Notes: generated from the sequence alone by a model not told the origin. A DNA stretch of 5,909 nucleotides from an uncultured Ruminococcus sp. (GCA_902783995.1 CACZTG010000110.1:1-5909), one strand, 5' to 3'. Shown: positions 1-5,909, numbered from the stretch's first letter. Numbers and translations are program-made.

Positions 1-371
1 GTCAGCTGTTTTCTGAACTTATAATCTCTTCTCGAAATTACATACGCATATGTAGAACATATCCAGAGACCTAAAATCGTACCTACAACAGTCGTAAAAA
101 TTGTTGTGAGATACGAGTTTACAAGCACGCTTGCGTCACTTACAATCATCTTATATGCGCTTAATGTAAATTCCTTCGGAATAATTCTGTAACCGTTTGC
201 CAAAATATCCTCCTGCGTCTGGAACGATGAACCAAGCACAATAAGGAACGCAAACAGGCACACTATGCTGATGACCGTCAGAATTAAGTGAATACATATA
301 TGCATAATTTTCTCCGATGTACTGCGGCGAATTGCATTTTGATTTTTTTGTGAATTTTTACTCATAATCAT
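1..371 (-). CDS. Carbohydrate ABC transporter permease, second channel subunit (YtcP/LplC type), N-terminal part only
   Basis: Inner-membrane subunit of a binding-protein-dependent importer that would pair with the LplB-type permease encoded just upstream. Translating the minus strand from 371 gives 123 codons, open to the window edge. A basic cytoplasmic tail (residues 1-22) is followed by a membrane helix at about 27-47. Next comes an outside segment with QTQEDILANGY and RIIPKEFTLSAY, matching the 'GY.I.P..FS..AY' signature of this family, and a second helix at about 86-110 ending in the basic loop SRRDYKFR. The family is usually 290-300 residues, so about 60% of the protein, including the EAA loop that contacts the ATPase, lies outside the window. 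Two in-frame ATGs exist (371 and 365). I chose 371 because GGAAAGGG (384-377) ends 5 bases before it, against 11 for the other. Family assignment is firm; the substrate is unknown. Confidence 0.9.
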   Translation of the reverse strand, partial: MIMSKNSQKNQNAIRRSTSEKIMHICIHLILTVISIVCLFAFLIVLGSSFQTQEDILANGYRIIPKEFTLSAYKMIVSDASVLVNSYLTTIFTTVVGTILGLWICSTYAYVISRRDYKFRKQL

Positions 372-376
372 AAATA

Positions 377-384
377 CCCTTTCC
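377..384 (-). promoter_or_regulatory. Ribosome binding site of the second permease
   Basis: GGAAAGGG on the minus strand lies 5 bases before the ATG at 371 and 11 before the in-frame ATG at 365. It is a purine-rich but imperfect Shine-Dalgarno match, and the spacing mildly favours the upstream ATG. The alternative would shorten the protein by two residues only. Confidence 0.55.
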
Positions 385-403
385 AAATCGTCAAATTCCG
401 ATC

Positions 404-444
404 AGGCAAAAGATGTCCGGTACTATACCAACATAAATTTGCCT
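404..444 (-). repeat. Imperfect inverted repeat / potential mRNA hairpin between the two permease genes
   Basis: The outer arms AGGCAAA (444-438 on the minus strand) and TTTGCCT (410-404) pair over 7 bp. Inside them ATGT (434-431) pairs with ACAT (416-413), a G-U pair (430/417) follows, and GGTA (429-426) pairs with TACC (422-419) around a 3-base loop TAG, with a bulged G at 418. A small internal loop (435-437 against 411-412) separates the arms. No U-run follows on the 3' side (the next bases are GATCGG), so it is not a standard intrinsic terminator. It may be an mRNA processing or stability element, or a protein-binding palindrome over the candidate promoter described separately. The pairing is seen by eye and its function is inferred. 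Confidence 0.55.
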
Positions 445-449
445 TTAAA
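422..449 (-). promoter_or_regulatory. Candidate internal promoter with extended -10, upstream of the second permease
   Basis: On the minus strand TTTAAA (449-444; 4 of 6 matches to TTGACA) is followed by a 16-base spacer and TATAGT (427-422; 5 of 6 matches to TATAAT). TGG stands directly before it (430-428), giving the TGnTATAAT extended -10 form used by the main sigma factor of Bacillota. Transcription would begin near 415, leaving a leader of about 44 bases before the ATG at 371. It lies in the one long gap of the gene cluster, where an internal promoter makes sense. AT-rich DNA produces such matches by chance, so this remains a candidate. Confidence 0.35.
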
Positions 450-477
450 AACTGTGCGGTGCCCGGTATCCTTCTGC

Positions 478-1428
478 CTAAAACAACGAGCTTTCACTAT
501 CAATCTTCTTGATAACATAGTTTGTTGTAATTACCAGCAGAAAACCGAATACCGACTGATAGAAAGTTGCCGCAGACGACATACCTATATCACCGAGGCT
601 CATCATTGACCTGTAAACGAACGTATCAACAACGTCTGTAGTGGAATACAGAAGCGATGAATTCATCGGAACATTATAAAACAGACCGAAATCACTGTTC
701 AGAATTTTTCCGATTTGCAGCAGCACCATCATTATTATGACGTTTTTAATAAGCGGTAAAGATATATAAAATATTTCTTTCGGCTTAGTGATACCGTCAA
801 TCTTTGCGGCTTCATAATATTCGGGATTTATTCCCATAAGTGCCGCATAATAAATTACAGCGCCGTGTCCCATGGTTTTCCAGATATTAACAATCACAAT
901 AATAAAAGGCCAATATTTTGGGTCGTTATACCAGAGAATAGGCTCTTTTCCGAGCATAATCAAAAACCGGTTTATTATGCCGTAATCCATATCAAGAAAT
1001 GTACGTATAACAAAAGCACCGACTACCCACGATATAAAGTAAGGCAAAAATATTATCGTCTGATATACCTTTACCCATCTGCGCGTAAGCTCACTCAGCA
1101 TAAGAGCGAGCAGTACGGCAACAATTACGCCCAATATGATAAACGACAGATTATAAAATATTGTGTTTCTTGTCGCAACCAAAACGTCTCTGCTTTTATA
1201 TAAATACTTAAAGTTCCGGAGTCCTGCCCAATCACTCTTAAAAAATCCAAGGTCAACACGGTAGTTTTTAAACGGCAAAACCAAGCCAAACAGCGGAACA
1301 TAATTAAACAGCAGCACATACAAGATTCCGGGTAAGGCAAGCAGAGTCAATTCCAGACTGCTTTTTAAAATGACTGTCTTTGATTTTTTCTGCTTTATTG
1401 TCTGATTGGTCGTTGTATTACTTTTCAA
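478..1428 (-). CDS. lplB: ABC transporter permease, first channel subunit (LplB type, COG4209-like)
   Basis: Polytopic membrane protein (316 residues, normal length for the family) forming half of the channel that imports the solute delivered by the lipoprotein encoded upstream. Hydrophobic segments are visible near 25-45, 89-112, 124-146, 172-196, 227-245 and 290-307, giving the usual six helices. The ATPase-contacting EAA loop is intact: EYYEAAKIDGI (203-213) then ISLPLI (222-227). Family hallmarks include LPGILYVLLFNYVPLFG near 32-48 and an acidic-aromatic stretch WYNDPKYWP near 166-174. The start is a TTG at 1428, since no ATG lies near and AGGAG (1442-1438) sits 9 bases upstream. Only 19 bases separate it from the stop of the lipoprotein gene, so the two are cotranscribed. 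The stop is TAG. The partner permease follows after an unusually long 106-base gap. The ligand cannot be told from the sequence. Confidence 0.94.
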   Translation of the reverse strand: MKSNTTTNQTIKQKKSKTVILKSSLELTLLALPGILYVLLFNYVPLFGLVLPFKNYRVDLGFFKSDWAGLRNFKYLYKSRDVLVATRNTIFYNLSFIILGVIVAVLLALMLSELTRRWVKVYQTIIFLPYFISWVVGAFVIRTFLDMDYGIINRFLIMLGKEPILWYNDPKYWPFIIVIVNIWKTMGHGAVIYYAALMGINPEYYEAAKIDGITKPKEIFYISLPLIKNVIIMMVLLQIGKILNSDFGLFYNVPMNSSLLYSTTDVVDTFVYRSMMSLGDIGMSSAATFYQSVFGFLLVITTNYVIKKIDSESSLF

Positions 1429-1437
1429 AAAATTTCA

Positions 1438-1442
1438 CTCCT
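1438..1442 (-). promoter_or_regulatory. Ribosome binding site that fixes the TTG start of the first permease
   Basis: AGGAG on the minus strand lies 9 bases before the TTG at 1428 and just after the TGA stop (1450-1448) of the solute-binding protein gene. It is the only good Shine-Dalgarno match here, and a nearby GTG (1438-1436) is out of frame, so the TTG is the best start. Confidence 0.7.
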
Positions 1443-1447
1443 AATTT

Positions 1448-2920
1448 TCAGCCCTGTGTTTTCTTCCATTCTCTGTACTGCTTTCTTGCTTCTTCAATAA
1501 CAGTATTCGCACCCGCTTCAATTAAGCGTTTTTCCATTTTTGCAACAAACTCGTCAAAGTTATCCATGGAGCCTGTGACGAAAATCGGCTTTGATTCGTT
1601 ATATATTGCCGACAGCTGCGCGATTTCCGTTTTAAGATTGTCCTGACGAATCCAGAAGCCGAGTAACGGCGACTTCGGCGCAACTTCGTTTCTCTCTTTC
1701 ATTTCCATAAGGCTCTCTTTTGAGTTCCATGGAGAATCCCACTGATCCCAAAGAGGACCGAGCCAGTTATGCCAGATTGCCCATTTAAGCTCATTTCCGG
1801 CATTAGGAACAACGGACATTTCGTCTGTGCCCTCACCCGAGGCAATGGTGTAATCCTCGCCTTCAATACCGTATGCAAGCAGATTTGAAAGCTTCGGGTC
1901 TTCCCAGATAAGGTTAATAACCTGTATTGCCTTTTCGGGATGTTTACTTGTTCTGCTTATAGCGGTCATAACCTTCCTTACGCTGTTTGTTGTTATGTAA
2001 TTATAGCCGAGCAGAGTTTCCGCGCAGGGGAAGCCGTAATAGTCAGTGGATTTTGAACCATCGGTATAAACTCCCGTACCGCCGATTACGGCATATTTAC
2101 CCATTCTTGTTTCTGTAAGAATATCTGTCTTTGAAGCAGCGTCTTTTTCTATATAACCTTTATCATAGTAATCTTTGACAACTCTGTACTGCTTAAGCCA
2201 GCTTTCGTCACGGGTTATAAGAATAAAGTCGTCAGCTTCTTTATCGAATTTAATACAGTCGATTGACGTATCGTAATATCTGTCGCTTATCTCGTCGTCT
2301 GCCGTTCCGCTCGCAGAAGCGAAAAGCGGTGTAACACCAGGCTCATTTTCCTTTATAAGCTTAAGATAAGGCTCTAAGTCCTCAATCCTCTTCATGCTCT
2401 TATAGTCGATATCATATTTATCTATCAAATCTTTTCTGAATGTAAACATTTTCGGTACAGCATAAGGAGCCTGACCGGGAATTGCATAAATATTGCCGTC
2501 AACCGTCGCGCCTTCCCACGCAAAATCATCAACCTTGCTCTTTATTGCGGGACCGTATTTGTCAAGCAAATCGTTAAGCGGCAGAAATGCTCCTCTTGTT
2601 ACATTTACATCAAATCTGTTCGTTGTTGAGTTGGTAAGACAAATATCAAATTCTTCTCCCGATGAAATTATAAGATTGATTTTATCTTCCCATGCGGCAG
2701 TGTCAAAAAATCTGAATTTAAGATTAACACCGAGCTTTTCGTTGAAAATTTTGTTTGCTTCTCTTTCAACATTATCCTGATGCGATAAATCGTTGGTGGG
2801 CTTCGGCATATACCATGTTATGGTTTCCATTTCCTCAGCTTTTTTACCGCAGCCGCCCGCTATACCCATAAGCATTGCAGCCATAATAACAAGGGCACCA
2901 ATCTTTTTTAATTTTTTCAT
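1448..2920 (-). CDS. Extracellular solute-binding lipoprotein of a carbohydrate-type ABC importer (LipO/YtcQ-like)
   Basis: A lipid-anchored receptor on the outer face of the membrane that captures the solute and hands it to the permease pair. Length is 490 residues, typical of the large binding proteins paired with LplB/YtcP permeases. The signal peptide has a KKLKK basic start, a hydrophobic core to about residue 20 and a lipobox AGGC with Cys24 as the lipidation site; Ala at -3 is acceptable though Leu is commoner. The mature part opens with ETITWYMPKP and has the usual FDICLTNS segment (91-98). Its C-terminal 70 residues (SPLLGFWIRQDNLKTEIAQ onward, ending in ARKQYREWKKTQG) resemble the DUF3502-type tail of this family. 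A tryptophan-rich run (W380, W383, W386, W391, W394, W398) could stack on sugar rings, which is inference. The ATG at 2920 follows AGGAGG with 8-base spacing, 27 bases after the kinase stop. The ligand is unknown; oligosaccharide is the family-level expectation. Confidence 0.93.
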   Translation of the reverse strand: MKKLKKIGALVIMAAMLMGIAGGCGKKAEEMETITWYMPKPTNDLSHQDNVEREANKIFNEKLGVNLKFRFFDTAAWEDKINLIISSGEEFDICLTNSTTNRFDVNVTRGAFLPLNDLLDKYGPAIKSKVDDFAWEGATVDGNIYAIPGQAPYAVPKMFTFRKDLIDKYDIDYKSMKRIEDLEPYLKLIKENEPGVTPLFASASGTADDEISDRYYDTSIDCIKFDKEADDFILITRDESWLKQYRVVKDYYDKGYIEKDAASKTDILTETRMGKYAVIGGTGVYTDGSKSTDYYGFPCAETLLGYNYITTNSVRKVMTAISRTSKHPEKAIQVINLIWEDPKLSNLLAYGIEGEDYTIASGEGTDEMSVVPNAGNELKWAIWHNWLGPLWDQWDSPWNSKESLMEMKERNEVAPKSPLLGFWIRQDNLKTEIAQLSAIYNESKPIFVTGSMDNFDEFVAKMEKRLIEAGANTVIEEARKQYREWKKTQG

Positions 2921-2928
2921 TTTTATTT

Positions 2929-2934
2929 CCTCCT
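2929..2934 (-). promoter_or_regulatory. Consensus ribosome binding site of the solute-binding lipoprotein
   Basis: A perfect AGGAGG on the minus strand, 8 bases before the ATG at 2920, followed by an A-rich spacer. It is the strongest Shine-Dalgarno in the window. It may raise lipoprotein output over the kinase gene that shares the transcript, as binding proteins are normally needed in excess. That last point is inference. Confidence 0.75.
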
Positions 2935-2947
2935 AAATTTTTTTATA

Positions 2948-4693
2948 TTATTGATTCTTATCACGCGGGATAAGCAAAACAATCTTGGTGTAACAATTTT
3001 TTCGCGAATATACTGCTAATTTACCTTCAGGCTCGTATGATAGTTTAAGCCTGTTATTTAAATTGGCAAGTCCTATCTTGCGTTTTGAGAAAGGCTCGTT
3101 TATACTCAGCTTTTCATTCATTTCACGCAGTTGCTTCTCATCTATTCCTCTGCCGTTATCCGTTATTGAAATTTCTATATTATCATCGTCCGTAATCCGG
3201 GCTTTTATAACAATTATAAGCCGCCTTTTGAAATCTCCTATTCCGTGGTTAAATACATTTTCCAAAACAGGCTGAAAAACCATTCTTATTATCTTTTCGT
3301 CAATAACATCATCCGGAATATCGAATCTGACATCAAAAACATCACCGAATCGCTGCCGCGAAACATACAAATACTTTTTTGCTATTTCAACCTCTTCCCT
3401 TATAGTTGCCTTTAAATGGTCATGCAAATTATACCTAAAAATATCGGCAATACTTACGGAAATATTCTCGATTTCAGGAACCTCGTAAACAACCGCGATA
3501 TTCCTTATAAGCTCAAGCACATTGTATAGAAAGTGCGGATTTACCTGATTTTGCATAGCGTAAATAAGCGCTTCTTTTTTTGCAATTTCAATATCGTAAA
3601 GTATTTGCTGTTTATTTACCAAATCCCTTGCCAAATCACGGTTTCTGTCAAGCACATCGTTTATGTTGTACGCAAAAAGCTCTATGTCTCTGTTGCCTTT
3701 AATATCAAGCTTATCTATTTTTTCAACCATATTCCAGCCGCTTAAATATTTCATTATGCTTTTAAGCGGTCTCGATATCCTTTTTGAAAGCATAGTTTGC
3801 CAGACAAAACCGAATATCATAATAATTAAAAGCTCACAAAGAAAAATATTACGGAACTTGTAAATGAGATTTCCTTCCGTGCCGAGATAAACGTTTCCTT
3901 CAACCTTCCATCCCGCTGTGTTGTTTAAACTGCCGTTCAAACTCAATTTTTCACCTATTTTATATTTATCGGCATTTGTGACAAGACTAATTGATTTGTA
4001 ATCGGATTTAAGCTCAAGCTCAACCATATTATCGTAATCGCTGTATTGGAAAAAGTTTCTTGTATCCACCTTGGCACAGACAATCAAGGTGCCGAGCGGA
4101 CTGCTTATATATCTGTCATAATCAAATGCTTTAATCTGAGAAAAACCGCAAAGATATTTGTAGCTGTGCGAAAACGATTGTATATCAAAAAAATCATAAT
4201 CACTCACTATGCCGCTATCTTTTCGCGCGGCATATTCATTATATACCGTTTCTATTTTGCGAAGCTCATCCAGTGAAGCGGTTGTTGTCAGATTATAAGT
4301 TTTTCCTGACGTATCAACCAGCACAACATAAATAACATCGACATTCACCATCTGAATGTTATAAACATCACGCATAAGCTCTGCAAATATATCCTGCGAT
4401 TTTTCCCCGCTTTTCATAAAAGACGTAAGCTTATCGTCCGAAATCAGACTTGAACTGATTTTATCAATAACCTCCAATTTGTTTTCAAGACAAATACTGA
4501 CATTTGAGATAACGCTTTCTTTTATCTCTTTATTTTTCATATTGTTAAGCCTTGAAATATACAAAAGGCACAAAACCTGTGTTATGCTGAATATTATAAC
4601 AAAAGTAAGAATCCAGATATTAAGCTCTGCTCTTATTCCGAATTTTTTAACCCCGGCAGGCTTCTTTTGCTTGGCTTTATTAAACAACTTCAT
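2948..4693 (-). CDS. yesM: Membrane sensor histidine kinase of the YesM family
   Basis: Senses an extracellular signal and phosphorylates the response regulator encoded directly upstream. In the 581-residue form from ATG 4693, a membrane helix lies at about 26-46, an extracellular Cache-like sensing region at about 50-280, a second helix at about 284-302 and a HAMP-type linker to about 350. The His_kinase (PF06580-type) box QNQVNPHFLYN has the phospho-acceptor His387. The HATPase domain shows the N-box QPVLENVFNHG (474-484), the DNGRGI loop (512-517) and GLANLNNRL (541-549). All expected catalytic motifs are intact and length is normal for the family. The start could be GTG 4696 or the adjacent ATG 4693. 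GAGAG at 4704-4700 is 3 bases from the first and 6 from the second, so I prefer the ATG. The ribosome site overlaps the regulator's stop codon, suggesting translational coupling. The sensed ligand is unknown. Confidence 0.94.
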   Translation of the reverse strand: MKLFNKAKQKKPAGVKKFGIRAELNIWILTFVIIFSITQVLCLLYISRLNNMKNKEIKESVISNVSICLENKLEVIDKISSSLISDDKLTSFMKSGEKSQDIFAELMRDVYNIQMVNVDVIYVVLVDTSGKTYNLTTTASLDELRKIETVYNEYAARKDSGIVSDYDFFDIQSFSHSYKYLCGFSQIKAFDYDRYISSPLGTLIVCAKVDTRNFFQYSDYDNMVELELKSDYKSISLVTNADKYKIGEKLSLNGSLNNTAGWKVEGNVYLGTEGNLIYKFRNIFLCELLIIMIFGFVWQTMLSKRISRPLKSIMKYLSGWNMVEKIDKLDIKGNRDIELFAYNINDVLDRNRDLARDLVNKQQILYDIEIAKKEALIYAMQNQVNPHFLYNVLELIRNIAVVYEVPEIENISVSIADIFRYNLHDHLKATIREEVEIAKKYLYVSRQRFGDVFDVRFDIPDDVIDEKIIRMVFQPVLENVFNHGIGDFKRRLIIVIKARITDDDNIEISITDNGRGIDEKQLREMNEKLSINEPFSKRKIGLANLNNRLKLSYEPEGKLAVYSRKNCYTKIVLLIPRDKNQ

Positions 4694-4699
4694 CACTTA

Positions 4700-4704
4700 C
4701 TCTC
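4700..4704 (-). promoter_or_regulatory. Weak ribosome binding site of the kinase, overlapping the regulator stop codon
   Basis: GAGAG on the minus strand overlaps the TGA stop (4705-4703) of the response regulator and stands 6 bases before ATG 4693. A weak site placed over the preceding stop is the usual layout for translational coupling, which would keep kinase and regulator in step. Coupling is inferred from position only. Confidence 0.5.
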
Positions 4705-5443
4705 ATTCTTTGATGCTTTTCTTGCTGCCTCCCGGTGCTTCTCCCCAATACTGAATATATTTTTTCTTAAAATAAGAATAATTGCTGAAGCCCACACTTA
4801 TTGCAGCATCATAGACGCTTATATTCTTTTCTTTAATAAGCGCCCGCGCTTTTTCAAGCCTTATACTCATAAGATACTGCGAATATGTTTTACCGAAATA
4901 CTTGTTAAAAAGCATACAAAGGTAATTTGGATTGTAAAAGAACATATCGGCAATTTTTTTCAACAAAAGTCTCTCGTTATAATGAGTATTTATATATTCT
5001 ATCAGCCTTAAAAAGTTTACATTGTCTATTGCCCTTGTATCAGGTTCAGCGGCTTTTTTACCGGTATTGAAATGCTCACGCAGATTTATCAGAACCTTTT
5101 CGGCGTTGCTCCTTTCAATGGGCTTTAAACAATAATCAAACACCTTACGCTTTATCGCGTCGCGCATATAATCGTAATCGTCATAACCCGAAACTATTAT
5201 AAAGCACGGTTCCTTGCCTGCGGCTTTAACCTTATCAATCAGCTCAAACCCCGTTATACTTGGCATTTTAATATCGACAAATACAACGTCAACATCGTTA
5301 TTTACTATATATTCAATAGCCTCTTGAGGTTTTGTTGTTGAGAGGGCAACCTCAAAATTATATTTTTCAAAATCAAAGGTTTTTTCAAAGCCTTTTAAAA
5401 CCCAAAACTCATCATCAACGATTACAACCTTTTTCTTAACCAT
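4703..5443 (-). CDS. yesN: Response regulator with receiver and AraC-type DNA-binding domain (YesN family)
   Basis: Cytoplasmic transcription factor switched by phosphorylation from the YesM-type kinase encoded next to it. The receiver domain (about 3-125) has the acidic pair Asp10-Asp11, phospho-acceptor Asp57 in VFVDIKMP, the switch Ser85 in VSGYDD and Lys107 in CLKPI, so it should be phosphorylatable. A short linker (about 126-140) leads to the AraC/XylS domain (about 143-240): first helix-turn-helix near 158-182 (LLLKKIADMFFYNPNYLCMLF) and second near 207-233 (ISVYDAAISVGFSNYSYFKKKY). At 246 residues it is the short form, lacking the middle region of the roughly 500-residue YesN proteins. 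The usual 'SPxxYR' ending is replaced by EAPGGSKKS. The ATG at 5443 follows GGGGG (5454-5450) with 6-base spacing. It probably activates this transporter cluster and possibly itself, judged from gene position alone. Confidence 0.94.
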   Translation of the reverse strand: MVKKKVVIVDDEFWVLKGFEKTFDFEKYNFEVALSTTKPQEAIEYIVNNDVDVVFVDIKMPSITGFELIDKVKAAGKEPCFIIVSGYDDYDYMRDAIKRKVFDYCLKPIERSNAEKVLINLREHFNTGKKAAEPDTRAIDNVNFLRLIEYINTHYNERLLLKKIADMFFYNPNYLCMLFNKYFGKTYSQYLMSIRLEKARALIKEKNISVYDAAISVGFSNYSYFKKKYIQYWGEAPGGSKKSIKE

Positions 5444-5449
5444 ACCCTT

Positions 5450-5456
5450 CCCCCTT
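5450..5456 (-). promoter_or_regulatory. Ribosome binding site of the response regulator
   Basis: AAGGGGG on the minus strand (5456-5450) lies 6 bases before the ATG at 5443. A second purine run (GAAGGG, 5450-5445) lies too close to the start to act by itself. The whole 34-base gap to the preceding stop shows no hairpin or T-run, so transcription from the upstream gene can probably continue into the regulator. Confidence 0.55.
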
Positions 5457-5477
5457 GATTTACTTTTTCAGTTACTC

Positions 5478-5909
5478 TTATCTGTCGAGAACAAACAAAA
5501 TTCTTTCGTTTGCCGAGTGGGTATAAATTACAATGCGTGAATAATCGCTGCTGCTTGTCGTATAAGGCACCAAATCCTTTTCATTGCCCATCAAAAACTT
5601 AAGCTTGCCGTTTACGTTTTCATACTTTACAACCTTGAATCTTGATAATTTCTGATTTTCAAGGTCAGATATCGCAAGCACGGCTCCCTCGCCAAGGGCG
5701 GACAAGTCTTTGTTCGTTATCTGCATATAATCTCCGAGAATACGATATACATTTGCAACTACTGCCCTTGCCGCGCTGAAATATGACCCTGAAAAAGTCA
5801 TACCGTTCATTATTTCTTCTTTGCTGTAATCATATATCAGAAGCATTTTGGTTATTTCATCCGATTTGTTTTTATCTATTCTTACTATGTCTCCGACTTC
5901 AATTTTATA
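5478..5909 (-). CDS. C-terminal part of a larger protein of unknown function; resembles the tail domain of large clostridial surface (SLH-type) proteins
   Basis: The reading frame is open from the window edge to the TAA at 5480-5478, giving 143 codons. An internal ATG at 5846 is not the true start, because coding-like sequence (YKIEVGDIVRIDKN and on) continues upstream of it. The visible part looks beta-rich, with alternating hydrophobic residues: VGDIVRID, MLLIYDYS, then ARAVVANVYRILGDYMQI, FKVVKYENVNGKLKF and a final SRIVIYTHSANERILFVLDR. From memory, the 'VGD-(I/V)-(I/V)' opening, a 'GxVYxxxGxxxxI' mid-piece and an 'S+(I/V)xVY' finish are seen at the C-termini of long secreted S-layer-homology proteins of Clostridia that often accompany glycan-use genes. 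I cannot confirm this, and no SLH, catalytic or signal sequence lies in the window. It ends 34 bases before the response regulator and may share its transcript. Confidence 0.75.
   Translation of the reverse strand, partial: YKIEVGDIVRIDKNKSDEITKMLLIYDYSKEEIMNGMTFSGSYFSAARAVVANVYRILGDYMQITNKDLSALGEGAVLAISDLENQKLSRFKVVKYENVNGKLKFLMGNEKDLVPYTTSSSDYSRIVIYTHSANERILFVLDR

Noticed and set aside
404..444. Intrinsic (rho-independent) terminator after the first permease
   Set aside because: A stem is present, but it is not GC-rich and no U-run follows on the minus strand, so termination is unlikely.
865..1203. Plus-strand open frame of 112 codons opposite the first permease
   Set aside because: It is antisense to a clear membrane protein, has low-complexity Tyr/Lys/Asn-rich composition and no plausible ribosome site or family resemblance.
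1125..1340. Minus-strand open frame of 71 codons inside the first permease
   Set aside because: It overlaps the permease in another frame, and the permease frame carries all the recognisable motifs.
2493..2780. Plus-strand open frame of 95 codons opposite the lipoprotein
   Set aside because: It is Ser/Leu-rich antisense shadow sequence with no motif or start signal.
4667..5011. Plus-strand open frame of 114 codons (and the 4479-4754 frame) across the kinase/regulator junction
   Set aside because: Both are antisense to two well-supported genes. The hydrophobic look comes from reading Lys/Glu-rich codons backwards.
5478..5846. A complete small gene starting at the ATG at 5846
   Set aside because: The frame continues upstream to the window edge with protein-like sequence and no ribosome site precedes the ATG, so it is the end of a longer gene.
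1..5909. ATP-binding subunit, glycosidase, mobile element, CRISPR array or RNA gene
   Set aside because: No Walker A/signature motif protein, catalytic glycosidase domain, transposase, repeat array or tRNA-like fold was found on either strand.

Overview
The window is a compact stretch with every gene on the minus strand. It carries a carbohydrate-type ABC importer next to its own YesM/YesN-type two-component system. Read in the direction of transcription (high to low coordinates) the order is: the C-terminal end of a larger unrecognised protein (5909-5478), an AraC-type response regulator (5443-4703), a membrane sensor histidine kinase (4693-2948), a lipoprotein solute-binding protein (2920-1448), a first permease of the LplB type (1428-478), and the N-terminal third of a second permease of the YtcP/LplC type (371 to the window edge). 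Gaps between genes are 34, 9, 27, 19 and 106 bases, and none holds a recognisable intrinsic terminator, so most or all of it is probably one transcriptional unit.

Organism: most likely a Bacillota member, probably a Clostridia-class anaerobe. The reasons are moderately AT-rich DNA, purine-rich AGGAGG-type Shine-Dalgarno sites, a TTG start, a lipobox-type solute-binding protein (a lipid-anchored receptor typical of Gram-positives) and the YesMN-LplABC gene set, which is hugely expanded in Paenibacillus, Lachnospiraceae and Oscillospiraceae. The sequence alone does not allow a finer placement.

How the parts fit: the kinase has an extracellular sensory domain between two membrane helices and a cytoplasmic His_kinase/HATPase core. 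It should phosphorylate Asp57 of the response regulator, whose AraC helix-turn-helix domain would then activate nearby transport and glycan-degradation genes. The lipoprotein captures an oligosaccharide or related solute and delivers it to the two-permease channel. No ATPase subunit is present, which is usual for this class because it commonly borrows a shared MsmK/MsmX-type ATPase encoded elsewhere. The ligand cannot be read from the sequence.

The only sizeable non-coding stretch (372-477, between the two permeases) is the most unusual part. It holds a 41-base imperfect inverted repeat overlapping a plausible extended -10 promoter, flanked by a 9-base direct repeat. It could be an internal promoter with an operator, or an mRNA processing/stability hairpin. 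I see no mobile element, CRISPR array, RNA gene or clearly novel system. Apart from that spacer, this is a well-built member of a well-known module.
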